Source: Arion vulgaris
Taxonomy: Eukaryota; Mollusca; Gastropoda; Stylommatophora; Arionidae
Assembly: GCA_020796225.1 (NCBI GenBank)
Contig: CM036753.1
Coordinates: 70,795,865 to 70,859,864, forward strand
Direction: 5' to 3'
Length of the DNA: 64,000 nucleotides
A model generated the notes under the pieces. The model worked only from the letters and a program-made list of their open reading frames with translations. It was not told the DNA's origin and searched no databases. Made by a program: the position numbers and the translations under genes. Of the stretch, positions 55,106-64,000 are shown one piece after another. Numbering within the stretch: position 1 is the first letter of the stretch; every line of letters starts with the position of its first letter.

Positions 55106-55297
55106 ATTAAGATCAGGGACGGCTCGTCATTAAGGGCAAGTGGGGGCCTGGTCCCGCCAATAATCGAAAGGGAGGGGGGTGGTGGACTTCCCGGAATAGA
55201 CAAATAATAGTAAATACTCCAAAAACCATGATTTTTCTTAAAAATCTGTGTCTGGCCCCACCAAGAAAAAGGACAAAGAGCCGTCACTGATTCAGAT
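55106..55297. mobile_element. hAT-like MITE with 8-bp target duplication
   Basis: Element 55114-55289 (176 bp): begins CAGGGACGGCTC and ends GAGCCGTCACTG (12-bp inverted repeat, one mismatch). Flanks ATTAAGAT (55106-55113) and ATTCAGAT (55290-55297) match in 7 of 8 positions. 8-bp duplications and CAGGG-type ends are typical of hAT elements. Non-coding. Confidence 0.85.
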
Positions 55298-55314
55298 ACA
55301 TATATTGGTTACTA

Positions 55315-55570
55315 AACTGACGTCATTGCACTCCGGCAGACCCATAGGTGCTCCGTCTCCCCCAACAGATATCGAAGAGTATGCATACTGATGGTTCCTG
55401 TGGCTCGCTGATTAAACACACTCTCACTCTGCCTCTCAGGCATCCAGTTCGACTTGAACAACGGGTAACTCCAAACTGCCTAAATCGTTTGATCGATTCA
55501 ATATCGATTTTAGTGTCCTCATCCAACAGACAGTCGCGAAGAGACCGAATAATATCCCCTTATTCAGATA
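55315..55570 (-). repeat. Family D LINE-tail repeat
   Basis: Best-preserved copy. Minus strand reads DEDTKIDIESIKRFRQFGVT RCSSRTGCLRG, then a stop, and ends GCACTCCGG.. on plus. Derived from a LINE C-terminus. Confidence 0.7.
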
Positions 55571-55574
55571 CATA

Positions 55575-56210
55575 TACAAACTTTGAAAAATATCGAACTA
55601 TTATAAACATATATCTTTAGTTTGGTTTAAGAAGATCTTGAAATGTTATTTAGATTAGCAAATGTAATTCTGAAAGAACATTACTGTATTACAGAAAAGT
55701 TACTGACATGGTGAATATAAGAAAGAGTATCTCTCGAGTACGACGATCAATAAAAGCTAACAAGTAAAAACATTCAAAAATTGAATTCCTATTGTCTTTC
55801 CTTGGGTATTGTCTTTCCTATGTATTTGCGTTGATTTTAATCGAAAATTAAAAGTACAGAGTTTGTGATTATTCAAACAATGAAAATAGCATACAAAAAT
55901 ATCTTATTTTCAAGTGGAACGTGTAAATACGGAAATTGACAAAATATTTGCCCTTTCAAACTTAAATTTATGCTCCACGCAGAAAAAAATATTTTCTGAA
56001 TTTCATTTGTTTTTCTTGTCGAAGAAAGTTTTACTTATTTGTTTATTCTACCATTCTCGTATTGCAGTATTTGTTCCACTCCTAGCTAGGCATGGTTCTT
56101 CGAAGATCAGATCAGCGTTACCACTCCTTGGCGTTTCTCCACAAAATCTCTTTTGTTTATATTTTATATTTCTTTCTATTTGAAGACCTTGAATTTTATT
56201 ATCTGAGACC
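55575..56210. other. No recognised feature
   Basis: Short ORFs at 55914-56183 and 56092-56373 have no recognisable homology; the second overlaps family F. Confidence 0.45.
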
Positions 56211-56214
56211 GTTG

Positions 56215-56400
56215 ACCTCAGAGAACATTAGTTTAAATGAATCGAGGTTAAAGTTCTCGGAAATCAGACCACAACCGTGGCGTGACCCTCGTGTTCCAGT
56301 ATTGTTAGATAAAAATGATTTCATTTTTAAAAAAACCCATGCGAGATCAAGGTTATATTATATCACAAATTAAATTTAGCGCTAAGGAATATCAGTATTA
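56215..56400 (+). repeat. Family F repeat
   Basis: Partner of 49095-49290. Reads TTCCAGTATTGTTAGATAAA and AAGGAATATCAGTATTA. Confidence 0.55.
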
Positions 56401-56419
56401 GTACAATAAATATTTTGTT

Positions 56420-56525
56420 TTAATTTTGGAATATCTTTATTGAACTCTGGACATGTCCATAAGTGTTCCGATCTCCTTTGCAATATCTTTATTAATTGAT
56501 ACAGGCACCGCAATTTCCAGATTCC
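56420..56525 (-). repeat. RNase H LINE 3'-end fragment
   Basis: Same string order as 21370-21515 (TTTATTGAACTCTGGACATG .. GTTCCGATCTCCTTTGCAAT). Confidence 0.6.
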
Positions 56526-56565
56526 ATCGTCAAATAATAGTTTCTTGTTAGTCGTAATTTCTGTA

Positions 56566-56830
56566 AGGGTCGCCGATAGCGAAGTCGATAAAACACTTCG
56601 CTAGTGACCACGTGATGTGGAAATACCGGGGTTCGAGGCCAGCTTGAGCTAGTTGGACTACAGACCGTGATCCTTTACTTGAAGATCTAAATTACAAGTA
56701 CCTCTGAAGTCGGAGTAAGACTCGCCTGAATGTATCAACACTGGTGATAATGAAAGCAAACCCCTATGCAAAAATCAGTCAGCGGTACCATGACTACGCA
56801 TGAATTCATAGCAAGAGAACGTAAAACAAA
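56566..56830 (+). mobile_element. tRNA-derived SINE, family T2
   Basis: Head GGGTCGCCGATAGCGAAGTC, B box GGTTCGAGGCC about 50 bases on, body TACCTCTGAAGTCGGAGTAA, GCAAAAATCAGTCAGCGGTA, end TAGCAAGAGAACGTAAAAC. Confidence 0.78.
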
Positions 56831-57137
56831 TTAATTTCTGTGATATCTACACTTGCTATATTATCATAGTGTCAACGTTTATAAAACATGACTGGGTGAT
56901 TGATCCTTCTTCTTCTCTGTTCACATTAAGATATCAACTTGAATATGCTGGCAGAAAGAAGTGGTCTGTTAAGGTTGTCAAGGAATCCAAAGAGCGTGTC
57001 ATGCAATGACACTGGTGATGGGTCACATCAGTCTTTTCTTCTCATACGCTAGACCTCTTTGTTTAATGTGTTCAGAAATGATTGTCTCAGTGCCACAGCC
57101 ACACTCATTAGAAGTGTCTGTCTTTTGAAGAGAAAAA

Positions 57138-57335
57138 AATGAAAATCGGGGCATGTCCTTTACTGCACGTCGCTATCAAAAACTGTAAACGAGTCGTTGA
57201 TTTTCAAGGCACCCATAATATGTTTAGTAGTTTGCAATTGCTTTCTGAACTGTGAGGTCTACTTTTACCGCTCGTAAAAACTCACGGGAACAAATGCGTA
57301 TGCTACAGACGCCCACAGCTTATTGAAAATGTGGT
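57138..57335 (+). repeat. Family E repeat
   Basis: Partner of 9252-9450, see that entry. Confidence 0.65.
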
Positions 57336-57339
57336 ACGT

Positions 57340-58005
57340 ACAGAATCTGCATATTACGACTTGCTTTTTCTGTTCAGTTGATAATATGGATCGTTTATCT
57401 GGTGACTGATGTTTTCCATTTAATGTATTTTCGTGCGTCAAATCACTTTGCTCTCAATAGTTTATGATATCAATCAATCAGTTTATGCTGATGTCGAATT
57501 GAGGTAATTTTGCCCCCCTCAGGTGCCAATTTATCCCCATCATCATTACCAGGTATGTTGCAGAGATGGGATCAACTGTATGACAGCTTTTTCAAACTGG
57601 TTTAGACTGTAAAATGCTTCTCTAAGGACGTTTAGTTTTGTATTTTTATGATTAATTAGTGTTGCAACTATATACAGTGCATTAGTAAAAAGAACATTTT
57701 GCCTATTTGCTCTTTCCTCTCTGTTGCATCTTTCAAAGCATATGCTCTAAAGTTGATAGAGAATTTACCTGTTGCTACTGACAATCTTTACTGTGTGTAG
57801 TTATTTAGATTTAGAATGATCCCACTGCGTTCAATATCTTTGCAGTATGTGCTCCATCTGTGTATAAGTGAAATGAGATGTTGGTAGGATAGTGTTTATA
57901 TATTTCATGACTCATCTTTGTGATTCGGTCTGACACTTCTTTCTTTCAATACCAGGAATACTTTCTATCATGTCAGGGAAGTGTCGCACTTTTCAGATTG
58001 TTCTC
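57340..58005. other. No recognised feature
   Basis: AT-rich unknown sequence. Confidence 0.5.
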
Positions 58006-58800
58006 TTTTTTGAATGCTCCATATTGACTCCTTGTTACGCCCGAGTGTTTACCGGGGCCCAAATTTGGGCTGTAGAGAATAGAACCACTGTTACCTGCCA
58101 CACATGTCGTAAGAGGCGACTACGGAGATTTGGTTGAAATCGGATGCATGTGTCCGCTAGGGAATGCTAACCCGAAACAAATGCTTGCAGAAAACGGATG
58201 CACCAGGCCGCAAGGCACATAACACGGTGCAACGACCCGCACAATGAGGAATGGGATAACGGATTCTACGGTTGCCAATCTGCCTCGGAGATTTAGCCAC
58301 GCAGTAAGAATGTCAGACCTACCATCACGAGGGTGGCCAAAACCTATTGCGGAAAGAGGTCAGCACAAACGGGGAAGCAGAAATCAGAGGAATTATATCC
58401 TACAGAACTGCCCCCAGTATGCAAACTTGAGAAGAAAGAGGTGGCCCACTTACACTAGCGTCCAAGACAAACTGTATGGCGTGGCTGATAATCTGAGACA
58501 GACGGCTGCTTTTATTAGAGAATCCGAAATCCCAATCTAGTGAGAACGCAGAAGAAGACTCCTTGTTAAACCACTCTTTGTGATCTGAGCCTAAAAGCAA
58601 CTCTACGTTGTGCCAATTATGTGCCTACAAGTAGGCCAGCACATCCAATTTCTGAGATGCTTTTTATTTACTAGGGCTTCCCTAGACCCCTACCTCAGTC
58701 ACCTCTTAAAACATGCCTTGTAGGTTGCAGTGTTACTATTCTTTGCTCCCATAGCAAGCCCCCACACAGATTATTTTAAAATGTAGGTCCGCCTGTGTGT
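58006..58800 (-). mobile_element. SINE family B, interrupted by a SINE/LINE chimera
   Basis: Family B parts 58006-58037 and 58557-58800 (GATCTGAGCCTAAAAGCAAC.., CTACAAGTAGGCCAGCACAT..) are separated by the insert 58038-58556. Confidence 0.85.
58038..58556 (+). mobile_element. Chimeric element: family A SINE head fused to a LINE 3' end
   Basis: Left part (to about 58160) is a family A head (CGCCCGAGTGTTTACCGGGG .. GTCGTAAGAGGCGACTACGG .. GAAATCGGATGC). The right part encodes a LINE C-terminus in the frame opening at 58244: [49 protein letters not shown] then stop, followed by GAGAACGCAGAAGAAG. Exact 12-bp duplication GACTCCTTGTTA at both ends (58026-58037 and 58557-58568). Confidence 0.85.
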
Positions 58801-58880
58801 CGCGGGCCACAAGACGAGCAAAAAGTAGTAACACTTCGACCTACAATGCATGTCATAAGAGGCGACTGAGGTAGGTCTAT
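58801..58880 (+). mobile_element. SINE family B head fragment
   Basis: GGGCCACAAGACGAGCAAAA .. CATGTCATAAGAGGCGACTG, ending where a LINE fragment begins. Confidence 0.65.
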
Positions 58881-58884
58881 GAAG

Positions 58885-59171
58885 TTTTCTTTCTTTCTCC
58901 AATCCTGTTTTGCCGTACAGCGTCAGGATATGGAGAGATTTCTAGAACGAGCCCTTGTGTGCGCTTCATAAATAGTGTCTTTCATAGTCTCTGAGGTCCA
59001 TCTTTTGCGTGACCGGCTTTTTGCTTTGTATCCATTGTTTCGGAGCAACATTGCTCTTTGGGGTGCACTGTCTGTTGGCAATCTGCTTACGTGGCCGAAC
59101 CATTTAATTTGTTGTTTTTCTTTATGAAGTCTAGTACTGATGTTGTACCCACTTTTTCCTGATGTCTTCAT
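58885..59171 (-). pseudogene. LINE C-terminal fragment, family K
   Basis: [20 protein letters not shown], then MLLRNNGYKAKSRSRKRWTS. Clearly homologous to 6660-6900 but less decayed in this part. Confidence 0.82.
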
Positions 59172-59230
59172 TTCTCAGCCGGCCTCTTCTCGTTACCACC
59201 AGCATTCTGCTGGGAAGTTACCCTAGTAAA

Positions 59231-59490
59231 TTCTTCTTCTTCGAACGCTCCATATCGACCACTTGTCAACCACTCTGTTTGATTTGTATGTGATCTGAGC
59301 CTAAAAGCAATTGTACATTGTGCCAGTTATGTGCCTACAAGTAGACCAGTACATCTGATTGCTGCGCTGCTTTTTAGCTACTAGGGTAGCATCCCCAGAG
59401 CCTGCATCAGTCGCCTCTTACGACATGCATTGTAGGTTGCAGTGGTACTATTCTTTGCTTCTCTTGCTGGCCCCGGCACCACACAGGCGA
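59231..59490 (-). mobile_element. SINE family B, full length
   Basis: CTTCTTCGAACGCTCCATAT .. GATCTGAGCCTAAAAGCAAT .. CGCCTCTTACGACATGCATT .. GCACCACACAGGCGA. Confidence 0.87.
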
Positions 59491-59504
59491 CCTAGTAAAA
59501 AAAG

Positions 59505-59642
59505 CGTCACATAAATTGGATGTGCTGGCCTACTTGTAGGCACATAACTGACACAATGTACAATCGCTCTTAGGCTCAGATCACATATAAATCAGAAAGA
59601 GTAGTTTAACAAGTTGTCAACAAGGAGCATTCAAAGAAGAAA
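59505..59642 (+). mobile_element. SINE family B tail fragment
   Basis: GTGCTGGCCTACTTGTAGGC .. GCTCTTAGGCTCAGATCACA .. GGAGCATTCAAAGAAGA. Head-to-head with the preceding copy. Confidence 0.8.
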
Positions 59643-59717
59643 ATTGTAGGTCTACCTGAAATCTCTTTTTTTTTTGGTGACTGCAAACAAATTCATTACA
59701 ACTAATGTTAGTATTTC

Positions 59718-59850
59718 TGAAGTCAGAGTAAGGCTCACCTGAATGGCGAGGAAAACTGGTGTTATGAAATGTAAGCCTTCACGCAAAAATCAGTCAGAGG
59801 TGCCATGACTACTCCTGAATTCACAGTGAGCGAAAGAAAAAAACCAACTA
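59718..59850 (+). mobile_element. SINE family T2 body fragment
   Basis: TTCTGAAGTCAGAGTAAGGC .. GCAAAAATCAGTCAGAGGTG .. CACAGTGAGCGAAAG; the tRNA head is lost. Confidence 0.7.
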
Positions 59851-59854
59851 ATGA

Positions 59855-60420
59855 TATATAAAAGTGACCCAGATTATTAATGTATGTTAACAAAAATTTT
59901 CTTTTAAAACACATGCACATAAATGGTCTCTACATAGGCGAATGTGTTGCACTTTAGTCCCAAACTGGAGGGTATTTGTTATTGTGAGCCAAAGAAGAAA
60001 ATAAAATGTACAAGACAATGAGTAAAGAGAAAAATACAATGAGTGTGCAAGACAAGAGACAAATTTTGTCTGACATTCCTAAGAAAAACAAACAAATATG
60101 GAATAAATGACAAATTATTTTCTTTCATTGTAAAAAAAAAAGATGAGAATTATTTTAATATTTTGTCATACTCAATTTATGCATTATAAAATACAATAAT
60201 GAACATTGAAAGTAATACATTTTTGCAAATAATAAACATACAGAGGACAAATCTACTATTGTATTTCTGTGACAGCATTAACACTTAAATTATAGAAATA
60301 TGAAGCCAGAAACGTTCAGTAAATGCAAGTTATTTTAGAAATTTTACACAACATAATTGACAAATGAACAGCTAACTCTATAGAAACTGTATAAGTGACT
60401 CATATTTAGTGGAATTGGTT
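59855..60420. other. No recognised feature
   Basis: AT-rich unknown sequence. Confidence 0.5.
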
Positions 60421-60424
60421 ACTG

Positions 60425-60760
60425 GACTGATTTCATAGCACTCCAGGCAGACCCATATGTACTCTATCTTCTTCAACAGATGTTGAAATGTATGTATAGT
60501 GATGGTTCCGGTAGCTCACTGGATAAACACCTCACTCCGACCCTCAGTTCTACTTGTACATGTAATTCCAAGCTCCTTAAATCACTGAATATATTTAACA
60601 TAATTTTAGTGTCCTCATCCAACAGGCAGTTGCTAAGAAACTGAAAAACATCCCCTGTATTCATCCTTAACTTCCAGATGAACAGTACAAATCTGTTCGC
60701 TGTCTCATTACTGCAAACACCATTGTCCCAAGTCCCTTACATTTGCAGGTAGCTACCCAA
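60425..60760 (-). repeat. Family D LINE-tail repeat, minus copy
   Basis: CACTCCAGGCAGACCCATAT .. TGGTTCCGGTAGCTCACTGG .. TTTTAGTGTCCTCATCCAAC. Forms an inverted pair with 61030-61410. Confidence 0.7.
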
Positions 60761-61029
60761 AGTGTCAGAAAGGATGCGGTCTGTCTCCAAGTGACACATA
60801 ACCTTTCTGGCGACTACCTTGTCTTGTAGTTTTACATATACATTTTGCAAAGTGAGTATACTGTAGCTGCTTAGTAGTCTAGGATTATTCCCATGTTTAT
60901 GGTATGGTCATAAATAGCTTTAGAGCTGATTCTCAAGCACCACATAATTCTGTATACTGTTGTTGAAATGGAGCAGTACTTCGGCTGGCCTTGAGCTCAT
61001 TTACTTGATGGGTTTCCATCTTCCAGAGG

Positions 61030-61410
61030 CTCATATGAATCTACTGTCCTGGGCATGCACGTGTTCACGATAATGATAACGGACAGGCTTGCATCAAAAG
61101 CACTGATTGTCTGGGAGTTTAGAAAGGATAAAGGGGATGTTCATCGGTCTCTAGGCGACCTCCTGTTTAATGAAGATACCACAAAATGGATGTCAACTCT
61201 TTGCAGTGATTTAAGGAGTTTGGAATTAAACATTGTTCAATTAGAACTGGATGTTTGAGGAGCAGAGAGAGGAGTGTGTTTAACCAGCGAGTCATAGGAA
61301 CCATCAGTATGCATACCCTTCTATATCTTTGGGGAAGACTGAGCACATATGGGTCTGCCCGGAGTGATATGACATCGGTTAGTAAACCTATAACCAATCA
61401 TTTACTACAT
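61030..61410 (+). repeat. Family D LINE-tail repeat, plus copy
   Basis: TTAGAACTGGATGTTTGAGG .. GTTTAACCAGCGAGTCATAG .. GAGCACATATGGGTCTGCCC .. GGAGTGATATGACATCGGTT. Confidence 0.7.
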
Positions 61411-61522
61411 CCTCCTTTGTTATGAAATCAGTATAAGGTTCTCGAGTGTTAGAAATATCGCGAAGAACATTTATAGTATCATGGCGATCATGACACACGG
61501 CGTCATATTTGCATTGAGATAC

Positions 61523-62348
61523 CGATCTTTTAGTAATTTGCACTACTTTTTTCAGCGCAGTCCGGACGTAAATAAATTTAACAAGTCAGCCATTGTGTTT
61601 TTCGATCGAATCGATGAAACAGCGTGTAACAATTGCTTCATATGAAATATGTGTCATTCATATAGTAAAACCGATTGTTCTAGTGACTGTAACATATTCT
61701 ACAGATCTGAAAATTCTATGATTATATGTTAGTAGAAGCTATTTTGAACGAAATTTTTTCGATGGTCACTACCATTTTTTTGGGAACCTTGAAATTTGCA
61801 TTGGTACTACCATAAACATCGATTTCTGAAACTGCATTATTAACTTCTCTTACTCATAAATTTTCATTACTATAAACATTTTTCTCTTCTAAGGGCAACT
61901 TTACGCTGCACCTCGTCAATAACCTACCAGACTTACCATTTATCTGTGCTACGAAGCCGGTTTGCTTTTGACGTCCATAACAACCGCTGCAGGTTGCGAT
62001 CTTCTGTGAATTATTTTCGTATTTTACTTGTGTCAACATATCCAGCAATGCTAAATACAAATTTTTAATTTTTTTTTATATTTCAAACATTATTTATGCC
62101 TTTCAGTTGACTTTTGTATCAGTATCAACGTAATATTAAATATCCCACACTAGATCTAGCTGTCCAAAGTGAACCATTCGTCAGCGATAGACGGCAATAA
62201 TGATTGACCCGATCTTTATCGTACACTATTCAGATTTACTTGAGAAGTCTCATATTATTGTATTGTGATTTCAGAATTAAAATAACTAGTGAATCATTTC
62301 AGTATCCTTTTAATTGTCTTTCTTAATTATAGGCATTTCATGTTTAAA
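61523..62348 (-). repeat. Large inverted repeat, left arm
   Basis: 826 bp, reverse complement of 63147-63964 with scattered, mostly single-base, differences and indels. On the minus strand it contains a 68-codon ORF (61854-62060), a GTAAGT donor (61931-61936) inside it and ATGGCTGACTTG at 61593. That last frame hits a stop after about 13 codons because of a local insertion. Confidence 0.9.
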
Positions 62349-63146
62349 CGTTGTGCCATTTAAATTGCACTCATTGTTTAGCTGCAATGAAGCTTTGTGA
62401 CAAAATATAGTCTAGTAGCAATTTCAAATGTAACTATTGCAAGATCATCTACATTTTCTTTTTATGTAAACTTCTTCTGTGACTTTTAATTTGTTAGTGG
62501 TTGAACTAAATGTGATCATTTATATTTACTCAACATATATAAATGATTTACCAAATAAGTATCCAGCATGTTTGTATGTGAGATGTGCATACATAAGTAA
62601 ATATATAAAACTCACACTATTCAAAGAGTCACTCAGAACAGCACAACATATTGCAGATAAATCAAGAAATATATGAATACAAAATTAACCTCTGATGCTA
62701 GAGTGAATAATTTACCAATATGCTTTTATTATTTTCAAATTGTTTTGGTTTGTGAACATATAATGAGCACTAGATCAACAGTTTCAATAAATAATATTCA
62801 TTATGATCTCCCCATGCAACTGGCTTCAACCTTGCAATAACATTAAATATATTTATTACTTTATTTTAAAACTGAGATAGAGGTTGTGTGAATAATTTAC
62901 TCAGAAAGTGTTAAAGCTTGACCATCATTGCAAGACTAAGGTCAATGCATGGGAAAATTAGAAAGGATATTATTCAATGAAATTGTTGATCTAGTAGTCA
63001 ATACATTTTTTAAACAATCAAGAAAGTTTTGACAATAATGAAAACACACTGGTAAATCATTTACCTGTACTTCAACTATATAGAAATTAGGATTTATACA
63101 AAGATCTGATTTGCTGTATCATTGTGTTTACTGTACCTTTGAACTT
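62349..63146. other. Spacer of the large inverted repeat
   Basis: About 800 bp, AT-rich, no recognised coding or repeat content. A 65-codon ORF at 62479-62676 looks spurious. Confidence 0.6.
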
Positions 63147-63964
63147 TTAAACATGAAATGCCTATAATTAAGAAAGACAATTAAAAGGATACTGAAATGA
63201 TTCACTAGTTATTTTAATTTTGAAATCACAATACAATAATATGAGACTTCTCAAGTAAATCTGAATAGTGTACGATAAAGATCGGGCCAATCATTATTGA
63301 CCTCATCGCTGACGAATGGTTCACTTTGGACAGCTAGATCTAGTGTGGAATATTTAATATTACGGTTGATACTCGATACAAAAGTCAACTGAAAGGCATG
63401 AATAATGTTTGAAATATAAAAAAAAATTAAAAATTTGTATTTAGCATTGCTGGATATCGTTGACACAAGTAAAATGACGAAAATAATTCACAGAAGATCG
63501 AAACTGCAGCGTTGTTATGGACGTCAAAAGCAAACCGCTTCGAGACAGATAAATGGTAAGTCTGGTAGGTTATTGACGAGTGCAGACGTAAAGTTGCCCT
63601 TAGAAGAGAGAAAATGTTTCTAGTAATGAAAATTTATGAGTAAAGAGAAGTTAATAATGCAGTTTCACGTAATACGATGTTTATGGTAGTACCAGCAAAT
63701 TTTCAAGGTTCCAAAATAATGGTAGTGACCATCGAAAAATTTCGCTTCAAATAGCTTCTACTTAACATATAATCATGAATTTTCCAGATCTGTAGAATAT
63801 GTTACAGTTACACGTAGAACAATCGTTTTTACTATATGAATGACACATATTTCATATGAAGCAATTGTTTACACGCTGTTTCATCGATTCGATCAAAAAA
63901 ACACAATGGCTGACTTGTGTTCCGCGGGCTGCGTTGAAAAAGTAGTGCAAATTACTAAAAGAGC
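63147..63964 (+). repeat. Large inverted repeat, right arm
   Basis: 818 bp mirror of 61523-62348. Plus-strand ORF 63435-63623 parallels the left-arm ORF (shared CYGRQKQT, QINGKSGRLLT, VKLPLEE), with donor GTAAGT at 63556-63561. Confidence 0.9.
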
Positions 63965-64000
63965 GTGTTGGTTCGCCGTGGACAGTGCACAAACTTTGCA
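63906..64000 (+). CDS. Possible start of a coding sequence running off the window
   Basis: Context ACACAATGG then an open frame to the last base: MADLCSAGCVEKVVQITKRA and CWFAVDSAQTL (31 codons). The ATG and the first four codons are conserved in the left arm, but that copy diverges and stops. No family recognised. It may be a gene start, a transposon ORF or chance. Confidence 0.3.
   Translation, partial: MADLCSAGCVEKVVQITKRACWFAVDSAQTL

Overview
The window is animal nuclear DNA, AT-rich and full of decayed mobile elements. It has no operons, no bacterial signals and no long intact ORFs. The one host gene I can support is the 5' half of ATP-citrate synthase (ACLY) on the minus strand. Its fused animal-type architecture, 15 small exons with GT-AG junctions, and abundant LINEs, SINEs, Penelope-like elements and MITEs point to an invertebrate metazoan. 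A lophotrochozoan such as a mollusc is my guess, not something the sequence proves.

1-31.4 kb: ACLY runs right to left, from ATG at 31430 to an exon at 146-198, and continues beyond the left edge. I place 15 coding exons, including a probable 9-nt microexon at 9789-9797. Together they give about 543 residues, the ATP-grasp/citrate-binding half plus the linker. The CoA-ligase active site and the citrate-synthase-like C-terminus lie outside. The introns hold LINE fragments (RNase H, reverse transcriptase and C-terminal tails), several tRNA-derived SINEs, a TTAA-flanked MITE, a TA-flanked MITE, a fossil Penelope-like element and minisatellites.

31.4-49 kb: no recognisable host gene. It holds an RNase H LINE next to ACLY exon 1, SINEs, a GC-rich LINE 5' region (41.6-42.9 kb), LINE tails (one with a SINE inserted and a 13-bp target duplication), long TA repeats beside a hAT-like MITE, and three LINE remnants between 46.9 and 48.9 kb.

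49.3-53.5 kb: the clearest nested structure. A Penelope-like element with reverse transcriptase, GIY-YIG nuclease and about 320-bp inverted terminal repeats sits inside an internally deleted LINE, flanked by a 14-bp target-site duplication.

53.5-61.4 kb: tandem duplications, SINEs, a 176-bp hAT-like MITE with near-perfect 8-bp target duplication, and nested SINE/LINE chimeras. 61.5-64.0 kb: a large inverted repeat (two arms of about 820 bp around an 800-bp spacer) that conserves a splice donor and an ATG in both arms. This is the least explained structure here.

Apart from ACLY, which makes cytosolic acetyl-CoA for lipid synthesis and protein acetylation, nothing forms a pathway. The remainder is a record of transposition. 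All calls are by eye; exon borders rest on conserved protein sequence plus GT-AG signals, and repeat borders are approximate unless a target duplication fixes them.
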